DNA of 64,000 bases from an uncultured Opitutia bacterium (GTDB taxonomy: Bacteria > Verrucomicrobiota > Verrucomicrobiia > Opitutales > UBA953): positions 1 through 64,000 of the forward strand of contig CAMFKE010000010.1 of assembly GCA_945957395.1 (NCBI GenBank), given 5' to 3'. The notes below the pieces were generated by a model that saw only the letters and a list, made by a program, of their open reading frames with translations, did not search any database and was not told the origin of the DNA. The position numbers and the translations under genes were made by a program. Shown one piece after another: positions 1 through 8,274 of this stretch. Every line of letters starts with the position of its first letter. Within the stretch, counting starts at the first letter, position 1.

Positions 1-232
1 CACCGCACTCATCGGGAGGAGGGCGCAAAGTGCATTTCCGCCCCCATCCGTCGAGGGAGATTAATCAAAAGTTATTAACAGGCCCTCCGGCCCGCACAGA
101 TCAAGGGCGGAGGGCGATTTCGAGACACCCCGGAATATGGAAACGGCCAAGCCGCGTCGAGGTTGCGCGCCGAAAAAGAACCCGCCGGAGCCCTTGCGTC
201 CCCCTCGGGCTTCCCTTTTGTGCGACGCCGAA

Positions 233-868
233 ATGAACGACTACCTGCTCTCCAACGAGGAACGCGACTGGGCCGGACTGCTGGCCAAGTGGAACTGGCT
301 GCTGCCCGACAGCTTCGGCGTCTGGATGGCCAACGCCTTTGGCGATCTCATCATCGAGACCGAGGAGGGCATGATCGCGCTGCTGGACATCAACGGCGGC
401 TCGCTGATCCCGCTGGCCGACTCCCGCGAGGATTTCGTCGCGAAGCTGGCCAACCCCGAGAACGCCGCGGCCTGGCTGTACATGCCCCTGGTCGACGCTC
501 TGCACGCCGGCGGCAAGGTGCTTACACCCGGCACCTGCTACGCCTTCACGCGCCCGCCCCTGCTCGGCGGCGACTACGCCCCCGAAAATGTGCATATCGC
601 CGATTACGCCGAGCACCTCGCTTTCACCGGCGACTTCTGCGAGCAGTTGCAGGGCCTGTCGGAAGGCGACGAGGTGGAGCTCAAGGTGCGCGGCGAGGAC
701 TTCGCGGGCTGCGGCAAGGAAAACTGCTGCGGCGGCCACCACCACAAGCACGACGATCATCACCATCATGACGGCGAGCGCTGCCGCGACGAGCACGGCC
801 ACCACTACCAAGGCTGCGACGGACACGGCGGTTGCGGCGGCAAAGGCGGCTGCGGCCACCACCACTAA
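233..868 (+). CDS. DUF1851/Tdi1-like domain protein with His/Cys-rich metal-binding tail
   Basis: About 211 residues. The first ~150 residues resemble the DUF1851 (T6SS immunity protein Tdi1 C-terminal) family: a Trp-rich start, FGDLIIE, a repeated small-domain pattern and a closing LSEGDEVEL. The last ~50 residues are dominated by His, Cys, Gly and Asp, with runs such as GGHHHKHDDHHHH and CGGKGGCGHHH, which look like a nickel/zinc/copper-chelating tail of the SlyD/HypB kind. The start at 233 is preferred because the frame upstream (possible ATG at 137) encodes a low-complexity Pro/Arg stretch. No toxin gene is adjacent, so an immunity role is only a family analogy; metal storage or stress is equally possible. 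Confidence 0.7.
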   Translation: MNDYLLSNEERDWAGLLAKWNWLLPDSFGVWMANAFGDLIIETEEGMIALLDINGGSLIPLADSREDFVAKLANPENAAAWLYMPLVDALHAGGKVLTPGTCYAFTRPPLLGGDYAPENVHIADYAEHLAFTGDFCEQLQGLSEGDEVELKVRGEDFAGCGKENCCGGHHHKHDDHHHHDGERCRDEHGHHYQGCDGHGGCGGKGGCGHHH

Positions 869-877
869 GTGTCATTA

Positions 878-1135
878 ATGAACAAGGTGGCCGCGACCCT
901 TCTCCTTGCAGGACTCTGCCTGTACGGAGGCTCCTACGGTTTCTTTCGGATGAACCACCAAATCATTCACAGAACTGCATCCTCTTGCGGCCGAAACACC
1001 CTTCACGCCGTCGATGGCGGAGACGCGGCACTGATAGGAGCGGCCGTCAACGGAACCATCGCCGCCTTTTACTCGCCCCTGCGTTGGCTCGAAGAGGCCT
1101 ACTGGCACATCAAAGATCCCGTGTGGCGCCCCTGA
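878..1135 (+). CDS. small single-pass membrane or secreted protein of unknown function
   Basis: About 85 residues starting MNKVAATLLLAGLCLYGG: one hydrophobic N-terminal segment (residues ~5-20), then a short soluble tail ending in KDPVWRP. A GTG at 869, directly after the previous stop, could add three residues. It follows the DUF1851 gene by nine bases, so the two are probably cotranscribed. A strong terminator lies just downstream. I do not recognise a family. The Pro-Leu-Arg-Trp and Trp-His-Ile-Lys motifs near the end might suggest membrane-surface contact, which is speculative. Confidence 0.55.
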   Translation: MNKVAATLLLAGLCLYGGSYGFFRMNHQIIHRTASSCGRNTLHAVDGGDAALIGAAVNGTIAAFYSPLRWLEEAYWHIKDPVWRP

Positions 1136-1150
1136 TGGAGGCCCATCGAA

Positions 1151-1189
1151 ACAAAGAAAGCCGGGGCGGCCTGCCCCGGCTTTCTTTGT
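1151..1189. terminator. bidirectional rho-independent terminator
   Basis: A near-perfect palindrome (ACAAAGAAAGCCGGGGC ... GCCCCGGCTTTCTTTGT, 5-base loop) lies between the convergent small membrane gene and the 2295-residue protein gene. The A-rich left flank and T-rich right flank make it usable from both sides. Confidence 0.85.
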
Positions 1190-1210
1190 CTAAATCGGCG
1201 AACCGGCCCC

Positions 1211-4200
1211 TCACGCCTTGCGGCGCAGCAGACGGGAAAGCGCCGCGAGCACGAGCATGGCCGAGGCCAGCGCGACGGCCCGCATGCCGAGGCCCGCACG
1301 GCGCGTGTCCTCCATCTTCACCGACAGCTCCAGCGGAGCGGGCTCGTTGTGCATGGCCTTAGTGAACACCAGCTCCGTCGATTTCTCAGGCAGCAGCGTG
1401 CGAATGCCCTCCGGCGAAACCGCCCCCGCCTGCTGAAGCCCGGCAAGGCGTTCGGCCAGACGGCGCAACGCGCCCGTGTCGCCATCGGCGTTGAAGGCGC
1501 GCAGCCGCTCGGCCTCCTCGGCGGTGAAGTTCACCGACTTGTTCGCAAGCACCTCCGCGGCCTGAGGCGCCTGCTGCGTGGGCGAGAAGCTGCCGTAGTC
1601 CTGCGCCACCTGGGCGCGACGACGGTTCAGGCCGAACTCGATCTGCTCGGCGCGCAGGTTGCCGTACTGCACACGGGCGTCCTCATTGAGCGCCGCATCG
1701 GACTTCGACAGGCTCTGCGCCAGCGACAGCGCGTTCTTCGCCTGCACCTGATTGCCCTCGGCCCGGTACTTGTTGCCCAGCTTGATCAACTCGTCGGCGT
1801 CCTTTTTGGCGGCCGCCTGACGCGCGACATTCGCCCGGCCATAGGCCTCGGCGTCATAGCCGCGAACGAGGGGCTGCGCCTCCGGGCCGGACTCCATATC
1901 CTCCCGCCGCACAAGCGACCCGCTCCAGCCGGCCGGGCGCATGCCGTCCGGCAGGCTCACGCGCCAGATCACATTCTCCAAGGGCAACTGCTCGAACGCC
2001 GGCACCTTGAGCGCGCTCCCGGCGGCGCCGTCGTAAACCAGTTCGACCGTTGCGGGCGCATCGGCGGCCGGGTTCGGCTCGACCGGGATGATGAGCGACT
2101 TGCCGTCCAGTGACGGCGCAACGGCGCGGTTGTTCACGAACACCTGCCAAAGCGCGGCGCCTTCGGGCAGCGTGAAGCGCAGCGAGCGCTTGTCGGACAA
2201 CGAGAGCTCAAGTCGGCATGCGGAGAGCGAACGGCCGTCGGCGGCGAGCGTGGAACGCACCTCGGCGGACTTCACGCGCACCGGCAGCAGCTTGGCGGGG
2301 TCGTGCGTCGCCACATCCACCGGCAGGGCGAACTCCGGCTCGACGACGCGAAGCGTGCTCGCGGCCTCGTCCATGCCCTGACGCAACGCGGCGGGCACGC
2401 TCGCCCACTCCGCCGAACGCAAGGCCTCCGGCATGGCGCCGGGCCGCAGGCTCAGGCGCCCACCCGTGCGCAGGGAAATCCAGCCGCGCCGGATGCCGGC
2501 GTCCACGGGGCCGGCCGCCTTCATGAGCGCGGCCTTGCCGGGCTCCACGCCGGCGCGGCGGAAGGAGGCGTCGAAGACGACCTTGCCGATGACCCGACGG
2601 CGCAGTTTCACCTCCCAGATTCCCTGGCTGCCCGCCACGGGCGCCGCATCCGCGACGAGAGCGCCCGTGAAGCGCACGCCCTCGGCGTCGTCCGGCAGGC
2701 GCACACGCAGCGCTCGCACCGCGGCGCTTTCGATGGTGTAGTCAAAGCGGACGGCGCCTCGCACACGCCCGTCGAGCACGGTCATGTCCTGAAGCCAGTC
2801 GCACTTGATCCACGGCGCGGCGTTCTCGACATCGAAGGCGAGCGCGTATCCGGACTGCAATAACCGGAAGGCCAGCGCCCCTTTGCCCGCCGAGACGCCG
2901 GGATTCACCTGGGTGACCCCGGATCGCTCGGCCGGATGCAGCCGCAGCCCCTCCTCGGGCACGACCAGCAGTTCGCCGTCCGTGCGCGACGCCTCGGTCA
3001 ACGCAAGCCTGGGCGGCGACCAGCGCGACTTGCCCGCAGTGCCCGGGCCGGACAGCGCGATGGCGAACTTTTGCTCGCCCAAAGTACGACCGCGCAGGTG
3101 CATCACGATGACGCGCTTCGCGCCCTCGCGCATCTCCGTCCAATGGGACAGCGCGGGGCCGCCCACGGATTCCACATCGAAACCCTCGGGCGCCACGAAA
3201 CTCAATTTGAACAGGCCGGCGCGCAGGATGTCGGCCGTGACGACCGCATTGAGCGTCACGCGGTCCTCGCCCACCGAGACGGTCTGCTGCGACTTCACGC
3301 GCACCTCCGCCTCCACGGCGGCCAGCCGCACGCTCACCGACGCCGCGCCATCGCCATGGCGGAAGGCGCGACGCACGACCGTCTTGCCGCCGGCGAGTTC
3401 AGGGCTGACGGGGAAGTCGTCGGTGTTCACGGGAGAAAGTCCCTCCGGCGTCACGGCCTCGAAGCGCACATCGTCGCCCGAGGCGAGCCCCACTAGGCCC
3501 ACGCGCCCGGCGGCGCCGCGCACGACGAGCGGCGCAAGCTTCACTTCGGCCGGCAGCGCGCCGGTGGCGGCCTGCGTGCCGACGGAAAACTCGAAGGGGG
3601 TGCCGCGGGCGGATTCGGCGGCCACATGCAGAAGCGCCGACTCCGGGTCGTAGCGCCAGGTGCCGACAGCGTCGCCGGCCACGCCGGAGACGGTGAGCCC
3701 GCGGGGGATCTCGACCACGAGCTCCTTCACCACGCCCTGAGCCGGACGGATGCGCACACTGTGGCGCCCCTCGAGCACGCCCGGGGCGGGCGAGAAGAGG
3801 TTCGCGACCTCGGCGTAGAACACGAGCTTCTCGGCGCGGGCGTCGCGCGTCTTGGGCGTCCAGCGCAGGGTGCGGCAGGCGTTCGGCGAATACACGAGCG
3901 TCGCGGCGGAGGAGCCCCCGGGAGATTCGGGCAACACGGACACGGCCGAATCGCCGGCGAAAATCAGGTCGGGCTTTGCACACTCCACGCGCACCGAGTC
4001 GGCGGCGGCGCGACCGGTGGGAAGCAGGAACTGCGAATCCTCGGTCTTGAGCGCGAAACCGTAGGAGAACGGAACGGAGAAGGTCCCGGCACGGTCCAGC
4101 ACCACCTGCACGACGGTCAGCTCGCCGGCCTTGCGGTGCGCGAGACGCACGCCCTCCGGCGGCTTGCAATCCGTGAGCACGGCGGGCCCTGCAAGCAGGT

Positions 4201-7200
4201 CGAACCGGTCGCCCGCGCGCCCGCTCACCACCATCACGCCCGAGGATTCCAGGCGACCCTCGAGCAGTTTCACGGTCTGGCGCACCGAGTCCGCCGGCGT
4301 CGCCAAGGACTCGAAAACCTCCGGCGGCGGCACAAGGGACTGCCGCTGCATCATATCGGGCGAGAGCTGATACGACTTGGCGTCCGCGCGGTCGGGGAAG
4401 ATCGGCAACGCGGCCAGCGCGAGCGTGGCGGCCGTGGCGGCCGAGGAGGCGCCGGCGCGACGCGAGGCCAGGGCCGGCACGACGATGCCGAAGAAGGTGA
4501 ACGCCGAGGCGCCGCCGAGGAACAACGGAAGGCCTCCGGGCATGAACAGCGGAGCAGCCAGGATGGCGCCCCACCCCGCCGCACGCAGGTTCGGACGACG
4601 GCGCAGCGCGCCGCCCACGAGGAGCACGCCACCCAACGCCAGAGCGCCCAGACCGAAGGCGCTCGGGGCGAAGCCCGTGTCGGGCATGTTCGCCAGCCTG
4701 AGCAGCGGAGCGCGCCCCGAGTCCAGAATGGAGGCCGAGAACCTCAGGGCGCCTGCATTCGCCGCGCATCCGGCGAGTTCCGCCGAGCACACCGCGAGAC
4801 CAGCGGCGGCCACCGCGATGGCCGAGAGACCGCCCGCCCGCCAGGCGCGCGAATCACGGGCGCGCCCCGTGCGCAGGGCGCCGATGCCGAAACCGGCGAA
4901 CGCCGACACGGCGAACGCGGCGAGCACGCCGCCGGGTGTGCGCAGATGCTCGAAGAGTTCGGAAATGCCGTCGCGCGAGGCGGGCCCCGAGATCTGCGAC
5001 ATATCCCCGCCCGTGGCGACCAGCGAGCGGCCCGCGTCCGGCGTGAACGCCCACGCCGTGCTCACCACCGGCGCCAGAGGCGCAGGGGCGGCGGGGGTGA
5101 CGAGCAGCCCCGAGCCGCCGTTCTGGGCGACGCGCAGATCCACGGTCGTCACCGCGTCGGGGCCTTCGGAAGGCGGCAGCGGCACCAGCGTGTCCTCGCC
5201 CTCGGTGACCGGCACGACCTCGCGGCCGTTCACGCTCGCCGTCCAAAGACGCAGCGACGCGGGCACCTTCAAGCGCAGGTGCGGGGTGCCGCGCGACTTC
5301 ACCAGGTAGCGGCAGGTGGTCACGCAACCGCCGTCACGCGCCACCTTCGTCTCCAACGACGCCAGGTCGACGACCTGGGAGAGCGTGCCGGCGACGCCGC
5401 GCGGAGTAAGCGAGAGGCGCAGCGCGTATTCGCCGCCCGAATACTGGTAGGCGGCCAGAAGCGGCGCGTCGGCGATCATGCGGTACTCCGGCGGAATCTC
5501 CCCGGGCTCGATGGCGGAAAGGTTCTTGGACACCTCGCCTGCGGTCACGCCGAAGGGCTGCTCGGATGTCACCAGGATGTGCCCTTGCTCGCTCTGCGCG
5601 CCCAGCGGGCGGATGCCGGAAAGGTCGGGCTCGCCACCGCGCGACGCGAGGGGCAGTTCGCAGGAGGCCATGAGCGTGAACGCGCCGGAGACGCCGCGAC
5701 GCAGCGACACCTCGGCCGTGTCGCCCTCGGTCTTCCAACCCAGGATGTCGCCGCCGGCGAACTCCAGGTTGGTCGCGCCCTTGGGCACCTTGAAGCGCAG
5801 CGTCTGAAGCGGGGCGCCCACGATGACATAATTGACGAGCGTGCTCTCGGCGACGGAGCCCTCGCGCACCGAGTACTGGTGGAGGACATCGGTCTGCACG
5901 GCCACATCGAGCCTGGCCACCTTCAGCGCGGCCGACCAGCCGGACTCGCGCACGCGCCAGGCGTGCTGCAGGCCCTCGCGCCGCGACGGGAAGAAGGCGG
6001 TGGCGATTTCGGAAAGGCCGGAGGAGGCGCCGGGAGTGAGGCGCAACCCGGGCTCGGCGCACACGCCGATGAACCCGCGCACCGATTTCGCACCGGGAAA
6101 CTCAAGGGCGGGCAGCGTCCACTCGGCGAGCTCGCCGGAACGCTCGCGTTCCAGGCGCAGCTTCACCAGCACGCGACCCGACACCGGCTTGGCGAACGAC
6201 AGGCGAAGCTCGCCGGGAGCGCCGGGCTTGCCGGGCGCAAGGTTGTGATCGGCCAGATCGGGCGCGGTGGCAGCGGCCACCACGAACCCGGCGGGCACGC
6301 GCAGCACGAGCTCGCGCAGGGGCGCCTCGCGCACCTCCACATCCAGCTCGGCGTCGAGCAGGAAGTCGCGTTCGCCGAGCGTGCACACGGCAACCTGCGA
6401 GACGGCGATCTCCGGCAGGATGTTGTCCGCATGCACCGTGTAGGCGGCGTCGCCGGAGGAGATGCGGTAAACGAAGGTCTGGGAGGACTCCGAGCGCCTC
6501 GGCTGCGGGAACGCCGTCGGCGCGACCTGCGTGAGGGAGCGCGTGGGCGCGACCTCCAGCCGCACGGCGCCGGAGTTCACCACGCGCAGCAGACCGCCGT
6601 GGCGCACGGCGTCACGCGGCGTGATGACCAACGGCGCGAACGACGCGGGGAACGCGGCCAGCGCGTTCTGCGTGGCGACGGAGAGCGCGTAGTCGCCGGT
6701 GCGCGGGCGGGCCAACCGCACAACCAGGCGTCGTGCGGAGGTGGAAGGGGGAAGGTTGGAGGTGGCAGGTGAGGCGGAGGCGGAACCGTTTTCGACGGAC
6801 CAGCCGAGGATGTCGTCGCCGGTGACGCGCAGGACTTCGCCCTCGCCGGCGAGGTCGAACACCAGCGTATCCAGTTTACCCTGAAGCACTTTGCAGGCGT
6901 AGCGCGAGGTGCGGTTGAGCAGGCCGGCGCCGACGGTGACCTCGGTGGTCTCCTCGGTGGAGAAGAAGAGTCGCGCGTCGGCCTCGGCCTTGGACGGAGC
7001 GCGCCAGTCGAGCCGCAGAGCGCCGCCCGGAGGCAGGTGCCCGGCGTACGCGGGGCCGTCGGCGAGCGGGATCTGACCGTCGGCCTCGAACTTCGTGCCG
7101 GCCTCCAGGCCGGAGAGCGAATACGGCGCGACCTTGGCCGCGGGCACCGCGAAGTCCACGCTGCGGCGGTCGCCGCGCACGGTCACGCGCGCATCGAACG

Positions 7201-8098
7201 CGAGCTTCACGGGGAACTCGCCGGCCTTGTCGAACACGAGGCGGTAAACGGGCCGGCCTGCCTCGTCCTGCGCGAGGCGCACGCGGAAGCCGGCATCGGC
7301 GGGGATCTCGCGCAGCGCGGCGCCGCCGGTGAGGATGTCGCAGGTCGCGCCGACCTCGCGCACACGCGCCACCGCGGCGAGTTCGAACCCGGCGTGGTCG
7401 CCGGAGAGCGCGCCCAAGAGGCGGAAGTTCACGAGCGCCACCGGGTCGGCGGCCTCGGACGACGGTCCGGACTCGAGGATGAGCTTCGCAGCGCCGCGGG
7501 CGCGGTAAAGGAGCTGGCGCGGGTTCTCGGAAGTCAGCGCGACGAGCCCTTCCACGGCCTTCGCGCGCAGCGTGACCCCTTCTGCGGCGTTCACCTGCAA
7601 GGCGAGTTCGGCCGACACGGCGTTCGCCGGCACGATGAGCAGCGGCGCGAAATCGGCGCGCGGTTCGGACCGCTCCGTCTTCGCCGCCACCTCGACGACG
7701 AGCGATTCGCCGGGTTTCAGGCCCGGCTTCGGGCGCAGGTCAAGGTAGCGGCGGCCGGTGGCGTCGCGTCGCACCGCCCACTCCTGCAGTTTCTCGCCCG
7801 TCACCAGCGAGACCTCGCCGGCGCCGAGGAGTTCAAGGGAGAAAACCTCGGGCTCGCCCTGCACCACGCGCGCCTCGACGCGAGCGGTGATGAGCGCGGC
7901 GTCGGCCACGACGACCACCGACTCGCCCACGGCGGCCCCGTGGAAGAACGGGGGCTTCTCCGGCTTCTTGCCGTCGGGCGCGATGGAGGCGGTGAGGCTG
8001 ATGGTGGAGTTGGCCGGAGGTGTCGGCTCGGCCAGAGCGGCGCCGGTGAAGCCGGCGAGGGCCACGGCGAGAAGGGAGCGGGAGATTTGCGGGGACAT
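1211..8098 (-). CDS. giant (2295 aa) exported repeat protein with internal membrane block
   Basis: It starts with a signal peptide (residues ~1-23, ending AALAEP) and ends with a membrane anchor followed by RLLRRKA. Two large Ala/Val-rich beta ectodomains (roughly 24-1030 and 1260-2230) are separated by several hydrophobic segments at ~1045-1240. A degenerate module recurs across both halves: a G-x-x-I/L-x-x-W signature (TGEKLQEW near 103, TGDDILGWSV near 428, GGDILGWKTEG near 781, GDAVGTWRY near 1476, GPALSHW near 1648), each followed by a beta-rich stretch. Near residues 2000-2060 is an Ala/Gln-rich helical segment. It is last in a minus-strand run after the ECF sigma and vWA genes, so it probably works at the envelope with them. 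The family is not recognised. Two ectodomains joined by a membrane block suggest an old fusion or duplication. Confidence 0.8.
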   Translation of the reverse strand: MSPQISRSLLAVALAGFTGAALAEPTPPANSTISLTASIAPDGKKPEKPPFFHGAAVGESVVVVADAALITARVEARVVQGEPEVFSLELLGAGEVSLVTGEKLQEWAVRRDATGRRYLDLRPKPGLKPGESLVVEVAAKTERSEPRADFAPLLIVPANAVSAELALQVNAAEGVTLRAKAVEGLVALTSENPRQLLYRARGAAKLILESGPSSEAADPVALVNFRLLGALSGDHAGFELAAVARVREVGATCDILTGGAALREIPADAGFRVRLAQDEAGRPVYRLVFDKAGEFPVKLAFDARVTVRGDRRSVDFAVPAAKVAPYSLSGLEAGTKFEADGQIPLADGPAYAGHLPPGGALRLDWRAPSKAEADARLFFSTEETTEVTVGAGLLNRTSRYACKVLQGKLDTLVFDLAGEGEVLRVTGDDILGWSVENGSASASPATSNLPPSTSARRLVVRLARPRTGDYALSVATQNALAAFPASFAPLVITPRDAVRHGGLLRVVNSGAVRLEVAPTRSLTQVAPTAFPQPRRSESSQTFVYRISSGDAAYTVHADNILPEIAVSQVAVCTLGERDFLLDAELDVEVREAPLRELVLRVPAGFVVAAATAPDLADHNLAPGKPGAPGELRLSFAKPVSGRVLVKLRLERERSGELAEWTLPALEFPGAKSVRGFIGVCAEPGLRLTPGASSGLSEIATAFFPSRREGLQHAWRVRESGWSAALKVARLDVAVQTDVLHQYSVREGSVAESTLVNYVIVGAPLQTLRFKVPKGATNLEFAGGDILGWKTEGDTAEVSLRRGVSGAFTLMASCELPLASRGGEPDLSGIRPLGAQSEQGHILVTSEQPFGVTAGEVSKNLSAIEPGEIPPEYRMIADAPLLAAYQYSGGEYALRLSLTPRGVAGTLSQVVDLASLETKVARDGGCVTTCRYLVKSRGTPHLRLKVPASLRLWTASVNGREVVPVTEGEDTLVPLPPSEGPDAVTTVDLRVAQNGGSGLLVTPAAPAPLAPVVSTAWAFTPDAGRSLVATGGDMSQISGPASRDGISELFEHLRTPGGVLAAFAVSAFAGFGIGALRTGRARDSRAWRAGGLSAIAVAAAGLAVCSAELAGCAANAGALRFSASILDSGRAPLLRLANMPDTGFAPSAFGLGALALGGVLLVGGALRRRPNLRAAGWGAILAAPLFMPGGLPLFLGGASAFTFFGIVVPALASRRAGASSAATAATLALAALPIFPDRADAKSYQLSPDMMQRQSLVPPPEVFESLATPADSVRQTVKLLEGRLESSGVMVVSGRAGDRFDLLAGPAVLTDCKPPEGVRLAHRKAGELTVVQVVLDRAGTFSVPFSYGFALKTEDSQFLLPTGRAAADSVRVECAKPDLIFAGDSAVSVLPESPGGSSAATLVYSPNACRTLRWTPKTRDARAEKLVFYAEVANLFSPAPGVLEGRHSVRIRPAQGVVKELVVEIPRGLTVSGVAGDAVGTWRYDPESALLHVAAESARGTPFEFSVGTQAATGALPAEVKLAPLVVRGAAGRVGLVGLASGDDVRFEAVTPEGLSPVNTDDFPVSPELAGGKTVVRRAFRHGDGAASVSVRLAAVEAEVRVKSQQTVSVGEDRVTLNAVVTADILRAGLFKLSFVAPEGFDVESVGGPALSHWTEMREGAKRVIVMHLRGRTLGEQKFAIALSGPGTAGKSRWSPPRLALTEASRTDGELLVVPEEGLRLHPAERSGVTQVNPGVSAGKGALAFRLLQSGYALAFDVENAAPWIKCDWLQDMTVLDGRVRGAVRFDYTIESAAVRALRVRLPDDAEGVRFTGALVADAAPVAGSQGIWEVKLRRRVIGKVVFDASFRRAGVEPGKAALMKAAGPVDAGIRRGWISLRTGGRLSLRPGAMPEALRSAEWASVPAALRQGMDEAASTLRVVEPEFALPVDVATHDPAKLLPVRVKSAEVRSTLAADGRSLSACRLELSLSDKRSLRFTLPEGAALWQVFVNNRAVAPSLDGKSLIIPVEPNPAADAPATVELVYDGAAGSALKVPAFEQLPLENVIWRVSLPDGMRPAGWSGSLVRREDMESGPEAQPLVRGYDAEAYGRANVARQAAAKKDADELIKLGNKYRAEGNQVQAKNALSLAQSLSKSDAALNEDARVQYGNLRAEQIEFGLNRRRAQVAQDYGSFSPTQQAPQAAEVLANKSVNFTAEEAERLRAFNADGDTGALRRLAERLAGLQQAGAVSPEGIRTLLPEKSTELVFTKAMHNEPAPLELSVKMEDTRRAGLGMRAVALASAMLVLAALSRLLRRKA

Positions 8099-8128
8099 GG
8101 GGATCGAGAGTTGGGATTTTTAGAATTT

Positions 8129-8253
8129 AACCACAGAGGTCACGGAGGTCACAGAGGAGGCGCAGAGGATTCGGGGGAACCCGAGATGAACGACACGGGG
8201 CATCTTCGGAATAATCCCGCTCAAAACTCTGTGTCCTCGGTGAACTCTGTGGT
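8129..8253. repeat. solo CACAGAG-type inverted repeat (possible non-autonomous element)
   Basis: Left arm 8129-8156 and right arm 8227-8253 are reverse complements at 24 of 27 positions. Both are built from degenerate 9-mers of the form ACCACAGAG / TTCACAGAG / GACACAGAG. The ~70-base interior holds no gene, only a small TCGGG...CCCGA hairpin. The same arms, more exactly matched, bracket the GxxExxY gene at 29990-30444. The element fills the gap between the giant protein gene and the vWA gene, where it would also fold as a long hairpin in the operon mRNA. Confidence 0.8.
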
Positions 8254-8274
8254 GATAAAGCGAATACGGGGTGC

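Noticed and set aside
60-90. TTATTAACA resembling a DnaA box near the left end
   Set aside because: Single poor match, no further boxes and no replication genes nearby.
137-232. N-terminal extension of the DUF1851 gene
   Set aside because: The 32 added residues are Pro/Arg-rich, and the domain starts normally at the ATG at 233.
3626-6772. Open frame of 1048 codons antisense to the giant protein gene
   Set aside because: Composition (Arg, Gly, His, Ala) is that of a shadow frame; the minus-strand gene has a signal peptide and coherent repeats.
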